Shown here in pieces: positions 44,041 to 54,681 of a stretch of DNA of 64,000 nt. Position numbers and translations under genes: made by a program. Each line of letters starts with the position of its first letter. Positions within the stretch are counted from its first letter, which is position 1. Origin of the DNA: Candidatus Pyrohabitans jungbluthii (GTDB lineage: Archaea > Hydrothermarchaeota > Hydrothermarchaeia > Hydrothermarchaeales > BMS3B); the NCBI GenBank assembly GCA_002010065.2, contig MTMD02000008.1:1-64000 (forward strand), given 5' to 3'. The notes below the pieces were generated by a model. The model had not been told where the DNA came from and did not search any database. It worked only from the letters and a program-made list of their open reading frames with translations.

Positions 44041-44334
44041 TCAATCTACCGTTTTCTTTATGTAGAACTTGAAGAATTCTCCCGTGTCCTCAACACCTAT
44101 GAGTTCATTCCCCGTCTTTCTGCACCAGTCAGGTATATCAGCGAGCGCGCCCTCGTAGTCGGTCTGAAGCTCCAGTATCTGCCCCTTCTTAAGCTCCTTC
44201 ATGCGCTCTTCCAGGCGCATGAGGTGCATGGGGCACATGCGATAAACAACGTCCTCAACGGCGTCCGCCACGATGCCCTCGACGAACTTTATCTCTGGCT
44301 GCTTCTGCTCTGTCATGTTTATGAAGTAGTACAT
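44041..44334 (-). CDS. TusA/SirA-like sulfur carrier protein
   Basis: 97 residues. MCPMHLMRLEERMKELKKGQ resembles the TusA helix with its active cysteine, but the CPxP motif is CPMH here. The C-terminal strands (ELIGVEDTGEFFKFYIKK) fit the same fold. The N-terminal 20 residues are extra. It lies directly before the NifS-like gene, so sulfur or persulfide handling is inferred. ATG 44334 is the first in frame; an ATG at 44316 would also give a family-like N-terminus. Confidence 0.7.
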   Translation of the reverse strand: MYYFINMTEQKQPEIKFVEGIVADAVEDVVYRMCPMHLMRLEERMKELKKGQILELQTDYEGALADIPDWCRKTGNELIGVEDTGEFFKFYIKKTVD

Positions 44335-44343
44335 TACCCTATT

Positions 44344-44495
44344 TTATCTTTTGCGTAATCTTACTCCACGCAGCACGACCTTAGCCACATGCAAGAGATG
44401 CTTTGTTGGCAGGCATCCAACGTTTATGCAGGTTCCGGCTAACCTTACAGCGGAGTTATTAACAGGCAGATCTCAGCCTCAAGCTCGTTTGCTTC
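44344..44495 (-). pseudogene. decayed mercuric-reductase-like flavoprotein fragment
   Basis: Just after the metallochaperone stop, one frame reads EANELEAEICLLITPL-stop and, one frame over, LAGTCINVGCLPTKHLLHVAKV before a stop at 44344. The second piece is the redox-active disulfide signature (GTCxNxGCxPTK) of pyridine nucleotide-disulfide oxidoreductases, closest by eye to MerA. A frameshift separates the two pieces; both the FAD-binding N-terminus and the rest of the enzyme are missing. Only some 50 codons remain. Confidence 0.75.
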
Positions 44496-45186
44496 ATTTC
44501 TTTTCCTCTTCTACACCCCTCGCACCGTAGCCAGCATCTCTCACAGCTTTAACGAACTTCTCCAAGCTTTCTTCCTCAGGTATTAGCATTTCAGCCTTTC
44601 CTTCGCTTAAGGAGACTTTCACATTTGTCGCCCCGGTGCTCTCCAGTGCGCCCTGAACAACGCCCACGCAGCCCTGGCAAGTCATTCCAGTAATCTCAAG
44701 CACAAGCCTTCTCAACTTCTGCTCCTTTGCCGCCTTCTTCTGCGCAGGCTTCACATTCGCCTCCCTGAGGTAGGAGTTTATTATGTCCTTCAGGTACCAC
44801 TCACAGCACCTTCCAGAGGGATTTGTGGTAATGCACCACTTGCCTTTGCCTGCGCCTGTTACCTCCTGCACTTCTTCTATGCTCGAGCAGCACCCCTCCT
44901 CGAGTATTGCCTTTCTCAGCATTTCATCTGTAACTCTATTGCAGTAGCACAGAGGCCTTGGCTCTGAATCTTCTTTAATCCCAACCCTGGTCTTAACCTC
45001 TGCCTTGGTGAGGTAGACCCCCGAGATGTTGTTGAAATACACCACATCGCATTCGCGGGAGGGGCAGAAGTAGAAATTCTCGTCTATCTTGCTCCAGTGC
45101 TCCTCCTTGACATGCACTCCCAGAGTTAGAGGCACAACCTTCATTCCCTCGCTACCGCAGTGTCTGCACACCTTTTCAGAACTCAT
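44494..45186 (-). CDS. CopZ-like metallochaperone ([2Fe-2S]/Zn domain plus HMA domain)
   Basis: 230 residues in two parts. Residues 1-140 hold paired cysteines CRHCGS, FCPSRECDVVYF, CYCNR, EEGCCSS and KWCITTNPSGRCC, matching the N-terminal [2Fe-2S]/zinc domain of Archaeoglobus CopZ. A linker leads to a heavy-metal-associated domain (about 160-225) with the metal site GMTCQGCVGVVQGAL. It should bind and transfer a soft metal such as Cu(I) or Hg(II). Its neighbours are an ArsR regulator upstream and a decayed MerA-like fragment downstream, so a former mercury or copper resistance unit is inferred. Confidence 0.88.
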   Translation of the reverse strand: MSSEKVCRHCGSEGMKVVPLTLGVHVKEEHWSKIDENFYFCPSRECDVVYFNNISGVYLTKAEVKTRVGIKEDSEPRPLCYCNRVTDEMLRKAILEEGCCSSIEEVQEVTGAGKGKWCITTNPSGRCCEWYLKDIINSYLREANVKPAQKKAAKEQKLRRLVLEITGMTCQGCVGVVQGALESTGATNVKVSLSEGKAEMLIPEEESLEKFVKAVRDAGYGARGVEEEKK

Positions 45187-45235
45187 GCTCTTATCCCCTT
45201 TTCAGATTGCCAGTTCATCTGCTTATGCTTCATGC

Positions 45236-45580
45236 TCATTCAACCATCACTTTAGCTATACCCTCCTCTCTCAGAATACCGCACTCCCTTAGCCAGGATT
45301 CGTAAAGCTGAATGTGGTTTTTAATCTTTGAAATCAGCTCTTTTATCTCGCCGTTGAGCCGGTATATCCGCCTCTTGCCGCGCCGCTCCACCTCCACAAA
45401 ACCGCAGTTTAGAAGACATCTCAAGTTGTGGGAAACTCTGCTCTGCTCATATCCCAGAGCGTCGCACAGCTCCAGCACAGACATCTCCCTTTCCATAAGC
45501 AGCATCACTATGTCAAAGCGCGTACGATTGGAGAGGACCCTTGCGAACAGTTTAAATGATTCATACATCATATGACGCAT
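45236..45580 (-). CDS. ArsR-family metal-responsive regulator
   Basis: 114 residues, a single winged helix. LSNRTRFDIVMLLMEREMSV, ELCDALGYEQSRVSHNLRCL and VERRGKRRIYRLN are typical of ArsR proteins. Cysteines at about residues 39, 55 and 59 and near 101 could form a metal site. It stands 49 bases upstream of the CopZ-like gene. Two direct repeats of ATCATAT lie around its start (near 45570-45590), a possible operator. ATG 45580 is taken; ATGs at 45571 and 45568 are also possible. Confidence 0.88.
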   Translation of the reverse strand: MRHMMYESFKLFARVLSNRTRFDIVMLLMEREMSVLELCDALGYEQSRVSHNLRCLLNCGFVEVERRGKRRIYRLNGEIKELISKIKNHIQLYESWLRECGILREEGIAKVMVE

Positions 45581-45658
45581 TTATCATATATAGTACATAA
45601 AGTTTACCCTTTCCAGAATGATTAACACCGCAACGCTCAGCTTTCAATTTGCAGTTTA

Positions 45659-46702
45659 TCAATGAATGTTCCTGTTCTCATAGCCTATTCCACGGGTGCT
45701 TATGTGGAATAGTCCGCGCTCTTCTCTAATCTCAAACCGCGTGCCAAGAATCTGCTCCGTCACAAAAATGTTGGTCTTAAGGTGTCCCGTTAACTCTCTT
45801 ACGGTAAACGCTGACCTTCCCTCGGCAAGGGCGAGGAATGGCACAAGCTGGTCAGCGAGGTGAGTATCCACGCATGCACCGCTTTCAATCTCTACCAAAA
45901 GCGCTCTGGCAGCTTCTTCTCCTACCTGCTCCGCAGGCTTGCCACGCTCACCAAGAGCGCTTGCTCCAAGACGGGTGTTCTCGTACATCGCCCAGAGCGC
46001 TATGCCAGTGCCCGTAGAGAAGTCCCGCCTCTCCTCGAGGGCGATTTCGGGGTTGTACTCTGCAAGAAGCTCGCTCGCGGCCTTCGCCTCGCGCTCAATC
46101 ACATGCCTTGGCAGGTTGCTTGCATGGGCTATGCCCCTAACTCCTAGAAACTTCCCCCGCTGGAGCAGTGCCATGCCTTTAAGCTTTTTAACCGGCTTTA
46201 CCTTAACCTTCACCTTCCCTCCACCCTTGGGGTAGTATCCCCTTGCAAGAATCTCAACTTCTGCGCTGAAGCCGAGCTTCGCCACCACCGGCAGGAGCAC
46301 ATGTTTGACGAAGTCTATTGGCGGAGACCACCTCACGTTAGTGCCCCCTTTAATTTCAAGCAGAACCTCACTTTTGGCAAATGCACATGGCAGAAGCAGC
46401 ACCTGCAGAATGAGGGAGACGCTACCTGCGGTGCCTATATCGATGCGTAGCCTCTGAGGTGTTATCTCCCCGGGCTCAAAGTAAACGCGGGTTGACCCAA
46501 CCTCTGCGCCCTCTACGCGGGCGTTGCACAGCCTTGCCAGAGCCTTTATTCCATGCATGTGCTGCGTTGCCAATCCGGGCTTTGGTCTATTTGCGCGGAT
46601 GTTTACAACCTCTACTGCCCTGCCGGTTATTGCGCTAAGCGCGAGCGCCGTACGGAGCACCTGTCCGCCGCCCTCGCCGTAGCTGCCGTCTATGCGAAGC
46701 AT
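45659..46702 (-). CDS. rtcA: RNA 3'-terminal phosphate cyclase
   Basis: About 347 residues. The N-terminus LRIDGSYGEGGGQVLRTALAL is a hallmark of RtcA. RPKPGLATQHMHGIKAL, GYYPKGGGKV and the catalytic-His segment THLADQLVPFLALAEG follow. It converts RNA 3'-phosphate to a 2',3'-cyclic phosphate using ATP. ATG 46702 is chosen because the protein then begins at the family start; the frame extends upstream without similarity. It faces the divergent amtB gene across an AT-rich promoter region. Confidence 0.95.
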   Translation of the reverse strand: MLRIDGSYGEGGGQVLRTALALSAITGRAVEVVNIRANRPKPGLATQHMHGIKALARLCNARVEGAEVGSTRVYFEPGEITPQRLRIDIGTAGSVSLILQVLLLPCAFAKSEVLLEIKGGTNVRWSPPIDFVKHVLLPVVAKLGFSAEVEILARGYYPKGGGKVKVKVKPVKKLKGMALLQRGKFLGVRGIAHASNLPRHVIEREAKAASELLAEYNPEIALEERRDFSTGTGIALWAMYENTRLGASALGERGKPAEQVGEEAARALLVEIESGACVDTHLADQLVPFLALAEGRSAFTVRELTGHLKTNIFVTEQILGTRFEIREERGLFHISTRGIGYENRNIH

Positions 46703-46883
46703 GATAATTACTGAGCGTGTGAGGTTTATAAAGTGTTGCAGTGACTTTGAGGGTGAATATGAAGATTTCATAATTTTTATGAAACTTTCTTATATTTTCT
46801 TAATTTTTCTCAAAAACTCTTATAAATTCATATTTTAACCAATCTCTGAAACTTCTACTCACAAGTAAAAGGAGGTAGTTATA

Positions 46884-48487
<1,604 letters not shown>

Positions 48488-48654
48488 CCCTCTACCAGGT
48501 GAATCATAACACTGCTCCTCGCTCCCTCTTTTATATTCCCTCTGCTAACCGTGCTGTGGCACTCGCCATTGTTGACAGGCCACCAGGCTGTGCGCAAGTT
48601 TTTTATCTGCAGGTAATACAAAGTAGAGTAGCCGGAGGTATCGCTCTGCAAAAT

Positions 48655-49215
48655 ATGACAAGCGCTAGGTTGGGGAAGAGGCTTACAATATTAGTCTTTA
48701 TGTTCATTCTGTTCGCAGGCTGCGCTTCTCAGCCCCATCTGGAAGAGCCCAAGACCCTTGATGTAAAGCCTGTGGTGGATTACTACTTCTTGGCTGAGTA
48801 TACCGGAAATTCAGGTGAAGGCTTTTATGTTGTAGCCGGGGATGTGAAGGAGGTTAAGGGCGCGCTGATGGAAATCCTCGCCGGGAAGGCGCCGAGGACA
48901 ACTTTTTCTGAGGATGAGAGTCTCAACCTCGTGGTGTTCCGTGGTGTTTTCAGCACAGGCGGCCACGGAATAAAGATAAACAGAGTGGAAAGGGTGGGTA
49001 ACACCTTTATCGTCCACGCCACCTTCACAGATCCTGGTAAGGGGACGATTGTAACGCAGGCCTTCACCCAGCCGACGGCGGTTATCCCACTTGGGAAGCT
49101 GCCAGCAGGTGGTTACTCTGCAGAACTGTATGTGAATAAGGTTGTATCTGGAGAGGGTAAGGAGGTAATAGAGGAAGAAAAATTGCATAAGCGCATTGAA
49201 TTTGTAGTAGAATAA
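48655..49215 (+). CDS. PrcB-domain lipoprotein
   Basis: About 186 residues. A lipoprotein signal, LTILVFMFILFAGCASQ, gives a lipobox Cys near residue 22. The C-terminal part (VVFRGVFSTGGHGIKINRVE, then TAVIPLGKLPAGGYSAELYV) matches the PrcB domain of protease-complex subunits. ATG 48655 is chosen because it begins the signal; the frame upstream looks non-coding and a TATA-like TTTTTATCT sits at about 48600. The large subtilase follows some 200 bases downstream, so the two might act together, which is inference. Confidence 0.72.
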   Translation: MTSARLGKRLTILVFMFILFAGCASQPHLEEPKTLDVKPVVDYYFLAEYTGNSGEGFYVVAGDVKEVKGALMEILAGKAPRTTFSEDESLNLVVFRGVFSTGGHGIKINRVERVGNTFIVHATFTDPGKGTIVTQAFTQPTAVIPLGKLPAGGYSAELYVNKVVSGEGKEVIEEEKLHKRIEFVVE

Positions 49216-49426
49216 ATTTTCTGGGAAGGGGGCATTGTCGATGGAAACCAGTGTAAAATATGCTAGAAATAAATTGGTTACGTTTCATGTTCAGGGACGA
49301 GTAAGAGTATCAAAAATATAAGAAGATGGAAATGAGATTATGGAGGAGAGCGATGAGCATGCGATCATTGCTTTCACAGTTAAATAGCTTAATCCTGCTA
49401 ATTCTAATAGAGAGTGGTGATTAGCA

Positions 49427-52400
49427 GTGACCATGGGAAAAAGGATTTCCAAGGTGAATCTGGCCTATATCACAACATTTATTTTATTTTGCGCATTTTT
49501 TACCGGCCTACCTTATTCTAATGCCCAGCCTCTCCCTTCAGAGCACAAAATCACAAAAAACCTTGCTGAAAAGGTCAATTCCGTTCCTCCTCAAGAAAAG
49601 GTCAGGGTCATTATAATCCTCAAAAAACCAGCGGGGCAGTTCCAAGCTCAAGCCGCTAGGAGTTTGGCAAAAAAGGATATACTGGAGAAGGGAGGGGAGG
49701 TCATAAGGGATTTTTCAATCTTTGAGGGCATGGCCGCAGAGATTCCGGCTTCTAGGGTAGAGGCACTGGCGAATAATCCCAATGTGGAATTAATTGTGGA
49801 GGATAGGCAAGTCAAAGCCTTCCTGACAGAAAGTGTCCCATTAATTAATGCGGATGATGTTTGGAACAAAATTCTGTCCGGGACCAATATAACAGGAAGA
49901 GGTCAGACGGTCTGCGTCATTGACACAGGTGTGGATTATACTCACCCTGATTTGGGGGGAGGCATGGGCATAGGCTTCAAAGTTCTGGGGGGATACGACT
50001 TCGTAAACAACGATAATGACCCGATTGACGATAATGGACACGGCACCCATGTGGCAGGGACTATTGCTGCAAATGGTAATTTAAAAGGAGTGGCACCTGA
50101 TGCGAACATAATTGCTATAAAGGTCTTGAATGCCTCAGGGTTTGGCTCTACGATAGATGTTCTGGCCGGAATAGATTGGTGCGTAAGCAATGCGAGCATT
50201 TATAATATAACAGTAATCAGCATGAGCCTTGGTGGCGACCTTTACACTTCATACTGCGATGATGAACTACTGGAGATCCCGTTCAGGGATGCCATTAACG
50301 CAGCGGTGGCAAGAAACATCACCGTTGTTATTGCCACAGGGAATGATGCCAATTATACTGCCATTTCCTCCCCCGCCTGTATCAAGAACGCCACAAGGGT
50401 GGGGGCTACTTATGATAGTAATATCGGTAGTCTAATAACTTGGGGTGACCCACCTATATGTACTGATACCACAACCTCTACCGATAAAATCACCTGCTTC
50501 ACCAATCGGGGGGCTAACTTTCCAGATATCCTTTTGGCACCGGGTGCTCTAACGAATTCAACTTATCTATCTAATGGATACGAAGAATTAGGCGGCACCT
50601 CAATGGCCACACCCCATGTCTCAGGTCTTATTGCACTTCTAAATCAGGAGTACAGGGCAATTTATGGCACAAATCCAACGCCAGATTATCTCTTCCATGT
50701 ACTGAACTCCACGGGAGTGCCAATCTACGACAATGCAACTGGAATGACATATTACAGAGTGGATGCCCTCACCGCCTACAACGCGATTGATCAGGTGCCG
50801 CCTGCAATAACCTTTGTTTTCCCAACTCCAGAAAACGCCACCCTTTGGGGCAAAACCTGGATTTATATCAATGTCACATTTTCTGAAAATGTGGACACAG
50901 CCATACTAGATTGGAACGGTACAAACTATACAATGCAAATGCTTGGAAGCACGGTTGCTTATTACAACGTCACAAACCTTTCCGAAGGTGATTACATCTA
51001 CATGGTATATGCAAACGACACCTCTGGTAATATGAATGTTTCTGAGACGAGGGTAATTACAGTTGACTTAACTCCACCTACAATAACCTTCGTAGCTCCT
51101 ACACCTGCCAACACCACCTCTGTGAACGTAAGCTATGTCTTTGTGAATATAACAGCATCTGAAATATTAAATCGCTCAATCCTTGAGTGGAACGGCACAA
51201 ATGAGACGATGCAGGGCTCAGGGTTAAACTGGTATCTGAATAAAACATACCTGCTCAACGGGAATTACACCTTCAGAGTGCATACTCAGGATTTAGCCGG
51301 GAACTGGAACTCCAGTGAAATAAGGGTGGTTGGGGTAGACGCCCCCCTTTTAATAAGCATAGAGTCGCCACTCAACAGAAGCTATCCCTCGCAGAATGTG
51401 CATTTCAACATAACTGCCAATAAACCTCTGGGAAGTGCTCTGGTTTCTATAGACGGCGGAGGCAATCACACACTAACCAACGACTCTATAATCCACTGGT
51501 ATAACACTTCGATATTTATAGCCGAAGGTCCGCATAACGCAACATTTTACGTTCAGGACCTCACGGGCGATGTCAACTCCTCAACTGTTTACTTCACAGT
51601 GGATGTAACCCCGCCAAATGTAAGCTTCATTGACCCCACACCGCCGCCTTATTACAACTCTTCCACACACAACATAACCATAAATGTCAGCCACGCGGAG
51701 CTTTATCCTGATACACTGATACTGAGCTGGAACGGTACCAACATCTCACAGGCATACAGCGGCAGCTACACCAACATCACCTTTGACAATCTCACGGACG
51801 GACGCTACTTCTACTACGTTTGGGTGAACGACACCGCAGGCAACTGGAACAGCACCGAGGTAAGGGTTGTTACCATAGACACCTCTCCTCCCGAGATAAT
51901 CAACATCACACCCGCCATCGGCTCCGGCGTTAAGGGCGTGGTAACAATAAGCGTGGTCGCTCGTGACGCTGGCGTAGGCGTCGCCTCTGTTGTTGCGGAA
52001 GTGTCGAACGCCACCTACTCGGAGGTGCTAACACTAATCAACAACGGCTCTGACGTGTGGTACAACGATACCTGGAACACCTCCGCATTGGCTGAGGGCG
52101 AGTACAACATAACCATCAATGCAACCGACTTACTTGGACAGAGCAACGCCAGTGAGTACGTCACGGTAATCGTGGACAGGACGCCTCCGGCATCGCTTGT
52201 GCTTTCCCCAATACCCAACAAGAACATCTCCACTACTGTGTACACCATCAACGGCACAGCGATAGACAATGAAAGCGGCGTGGCACGAGTATGGGTAAGC
52301 GTGGACGGCGGCTCAACCTGGGCGCTGGCAAATGGCACCCTAAACTGGAGCTACGAATGGAATATTCTGAGCGACGGCGGGTACAACATCACCAGCAAGG

Positions 52401-53557
52401 CAGAAGACAAAGCGGGTAACAACCAGACAACGCTTCAGTATGTGCCCGTCACTGTGGACGCAACACCACCCTCAATAACCCTCCTCCCTCCAACCCCTGG
52501 TGATGGTGACACGCTGAGCGCCGGCACAACCAGCGTCACCATAAACATCTCCATCAACGAAGCGCATCCTGCAACGTTAATATTAAGCTGGAATAACGTT
52601 AATCAGAGCTTCAACTACTCTTCCGGCTATGTGAGCATAACTAAAAGCGTTTCCAGCGGAAACAGCTACACCTTCTATGTCTGGGCAAACGACACCTTTG
52701 GCAATGCCAACGCCACGCCAAAGATAACCTTCTCCGTTGCCTCAAGCGGTGATAGCGGCGGCGGAGGTGGCGGGGGCAGAGGCGCAAGAGCGTGCAATGT
52801 TGCTGAGATTGAAAAGGTGTTCAAAGGTGAGAGTGCAACTGCAACCTTCGATGAGGAGTGTGTACCTGACATAAAGAACATAACCATCTTTGCTTCGCAG
52901 ACTCACTACTATACCACCATATACGTGGAGAGCTACAAGACAAAACCCGCGTGGGTGGTCTTTCCCGAGCCGTCGCAGGCGGTGTACAGGTACTTCAAGA
53001 TAAGGTATGAAAAGCCCAACACCTACATCACAAAGGCTGAGATAGTGTTTAAGGTGGGCAAAGCCTGGCTCATGGAGAAGGACATAAATCCCAATACCGT
53101 AGCGATGCTCAGATATGATAAGCGCTGGGAGGAGCTTGAGACGCAGCTTGTTGGCGAGGAGGAGGGTTACCTCCTGTACAGAGCCATTACACCTGGGTTT
53201 TCCTACTTCGCCGTGGTTGGAGAGGAAGGCTCGGGATTCAGCATCGAAGAAGAGGAGAAAGGGCAGAAGGAAGAGGAAGTTAAAGATGTTGAGGAGTTTG
53301 AGGAGTTAGCGCAGATTATGAGCCTCCTAGCAAAGAATGAGACGGTGGAAAAAACTGTAGAGAAAGGCAAATCGGAGGAGGCGCCTGAGAAAACGGAAGC
53401 AAATGTTACCGAAGAGGCAAAGCGGGTGGAAGAGAATGTTTCTGAGGCTGAGGAGACGGCAGAGGAAGAAAAAGGCATCTGCGGTCCCACGTCAGCGCTC
53501 CTTATAGCCCTGCTCTCCGCATTGGCAATAAAAGGGCTTACTCGCCCCTACCGTTGA
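49427..53557 (+). CDS. large secreted subtilisin-like protease with CGP-type C-terminus
   Basis: 1376 residues. A signal peptide ends near residue 34 (SNAQ). An I9-type propeptide (about 55-130) precedes the S8 domain with Asp in VCVIDTGVDYTHPDL (about 166), His in GHGTHVAGTI (about 204) and Ser in GGTSMATPHVSGL (about 391). Six or seven Ig-like modules of about 100 residues follow, rich in N-glycosylation sequons (NGT, NIT). After a Gly-rich linker near 1110 comes a PGF-pre-PGF-like domain, then a charged segment and a C-terminal helix starting ICGPTSALLIALLSA. It is likely surface-anchored and degrades extracellular protein. The end overlaps the convergent RNA ligase by 20 bases. GTG 49427 or ATG 49433 starts it. 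Confidence 0.92.
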   Translation: MTMGKRISKVNLAYITTFILFCAFFTGLPYSNAQPLPSEHKITKNLAEKVNSVPPQEKVRVIIILKKPAGQFQAQAARSLAKKDILEKGGEVIRDFSIFEGMAAEIPASRVEALANNPNVELIVEDRQVKAFLTESVPLINADDVWNKILSGTNITGRGQTVCVIDTGVDYTHPDLGGGMGIGFKVLGGYDFVNNDNDPIDDNGHGTHVAGTIAANGNLKGVAPDANIIAIKVLNASGFGSTIDVLAGIDWCVSNASIYNITVISMSLGGDLYTSYCDDELLEIPFRDAINAAVARNITVVIATGNDANYTAISSPACIKNATRVGATYDSNIGSLITWGDPPICTDTTTSTDKITCFTNRGANFPDILLAPGALTNSTYLSNGYEELGGTSMATPHVSGLIALLNQEYRAIYGTNPTPDYLFHVLNSTGVPIYDNATGMTYYRVDALTAYNAIDQVPPAITFVFPTPENATLWGKTWIYINVTFSENVDTAILDWNGTNYTMQMLGSTVAYYNVTNLSEGDYIYMVYANDTSGNMNVSETRVITVDLTPPTITFVAPTPANTTSVNVSYVFVNITASEILNRSILEWNGTNETMQGSGLNWYLNKTYLLNGNYTFRVHTQDLAGNWNSSEIRVVGVDAPLLISIESPLNRSYPSQNVHFNITANKPLGSALVSIDGGGNHTLTNDSIIHWYNTSIFIAEGPHNATFYVQDLTGDVNSSTVYFTVDVTPPNVSFIDPTPPPYYNSSTHNITINVSHAELYPDTLILSWNGTNISQAYSGSYTNITFDNLTDGRYFYYVWVNDTAGNWNSTEVRVVTIDTSPPEIINITPAIGSGVKGVVTISVVARDAGVGVASVVAEVSNATYSEVLTLINNGSDVWYNDTWNTSALAEGEYNITINATDLLGQSNASEYVTVIVDRTPPASLVLSPIPNKNISTTVYTINGTAIDNESGVARVWVSVDGGSTWALANGTLNWSYEWNILSDGGYNITSKAEDKAGNNQTTLQYVPVTVDATPPSITLLPPTPGDGDTLSAGTTSVTINISINEAHPATLILSWNNVNQSFNYSSGYVSITKSVSSGNSYTFYVWANDTFGNANATPKITFSVASSGDSGGGGGGGRGARACNVAEIEKVFKGESATATFDEECVPDIKNITIFASQTHYYTTIYVESYKTKPAWVVFPEPSQAVYRYFKIRYEKPNTYITKAEIVFKVGKAWLMEKDINPNTVAMLRYDKRWEELETQLVGEEEGYLLYRAITPGFSYFAVVGEEGSGFSIEEEEKGQKEEEVKDVEEFEELAQIMSLLAKNETVEKTVEKGKSEEAPEKTEANVTEEAKRVEENVSEAEETAEEEKGICGPTSALLIALLSALAIKGLTRPYR

Positions 53558-54671
53558 GAACTGAGCGTATCTTGTCGGTGCTGGAGCTTCTCAGTCTTTT
53601 CAGTATTACCCTTACGCCTCCATCCCTGTGCTGCATCTCCTCCACAATCACGCTCACACCCTGCCTTCGCAGGTAGGCGAGGAACTCCTCCAGCTCAGCT
53701 TCACTTGCAAAGTCAAGCTCATAGTCTTCGGTCAGAATCTCTCCCTGTCTAACTTTTTTGATGCTTTCCACCATTGGTAAGAGGATACTCTTCCCCAGCC
53801 TGAGTGCACGCTTCTCAAGCTCAGCCTCGCTTTCGTCCCACTCCACCGCCTGAAAACCCTCACGGATAATTCGCGAGAAGAAAAACTCCCTGCCGTACTC
53901 ATAGGGGAAGCGGAAGGCATAGGCGAGGTCACTGGCATTCGTCTGCGAAGAGGTGTACTTTATTGGCGGGAGCTTCATCTCAGGATCTTTAATAACCACG
54001 CCCTCTCTGCCCTCGGCGGCGAGTTCTTGCACAATCCTGAAGATCTCCCTTGTTGCATCGCCCTTATCAAAGATTCCGAAAAGCCTCACGTGTCTTAGCT
54101 CGTACTCCTCAACCAGGGCGTTCCTCTCCAGCACCGGCATGCTCTCATTGCTCTCCCTCTCGCGGAGGTCGAAGATAAAAAAGCCGAAGTCCCCTGCCTC
54201 AGGGTAGTGGTGCACCACATATGGGTTCTTCTCCCCCACAGCCTCACCGCACAGCATAAGCGAAGGATGCTCTTTAAGGAAGCGCTCAGTATTCCTGCTC
54301 TCCCTGAGCTTAGCCGTGGTATAGGGGCACACATAGCCGCCACGCGTTAGGGCAAGGAGCCTGCCCTCCACGAGGGCAACGCGCACATTGTAGCCGTTCA
54401 TTTTCTCCTCCACCGCAACGCGAGAGGAGAAGTGCTTCTTCAGCAGGGGCTCGAGGTAGAAGGCACGCTTAATCTTGGGAAACCCGCGGACAACGCTTAG
54501 CTCCTCGCCTAAGAATACGGCGGTGCCCCGCTCTATTCCAGAGACATCCTTCTTAAAAACAAGATAGCTGGGCTGGAAGTTTTTAACCAGCTGGATTGAC
54601 TGCCTCTCCAGCGCACCCTTCAGACGCCACTCCGCAACGCCCAGCTTCTCGGCTACTTCTGCAAGCCTCAT
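53538..54671 (-). CDS. ATP-dependent RNA ligase, Pab1020 family
   Basis: About 377 residues. Motif I with the adenylated Lys is VEEKMNGYNVRVALVEG; later nucleotidyltransferase motifs include CGEAVGEKNPYVVHHY (III), FGFFIFDLRE (IIIa), EGVVIKDPEM (IV) and LAYAFRFPYEYG (V). The C-terminal dimerisation segment is present. Archaeal members ligate or circularise RNA. ATG 54671 is used; a TTG at 54689 would overlap the upstream CBS gene. It is the last gene of an operon with three CBS-domain proteins, beginning 11 bases after the last of them. Confidence 0.9.
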   Translation of the reverse strand: MRLAEVAEKLGVAEWRLKGALERQSIQLVKNFQPSYLVFKKDVSGIERGTAVFLGEELSVVRGFPKIKRAFYLEPLLKKHFSSRVAVEEKMNGYNVRVALVEGRLLALTRGGYVCPYTTAKLRESRNTERFLKEHPSLMLCGEAVGEKNPYVVHHYPEAGDFGFFIFDLRERESNESMPVLERNALVEEYELRHVRLFGIFDKGDATREIFRIVQELAAEGREGVVIKDPEMKLPPIKYTSSQTNASDLAYAFRFPYEYGREFFFSRIIREGFQAVEWDESEAELEKRALRLGKSILLPMVESIKKVRQGEILTEDYELDFASEAELEEFLAYLRRQGVSVIVEEMQHRDGGVRVILKRLRSSSTDKIRSVLNGRGE

Positions 54672-54681
54672 TATGCCTACT

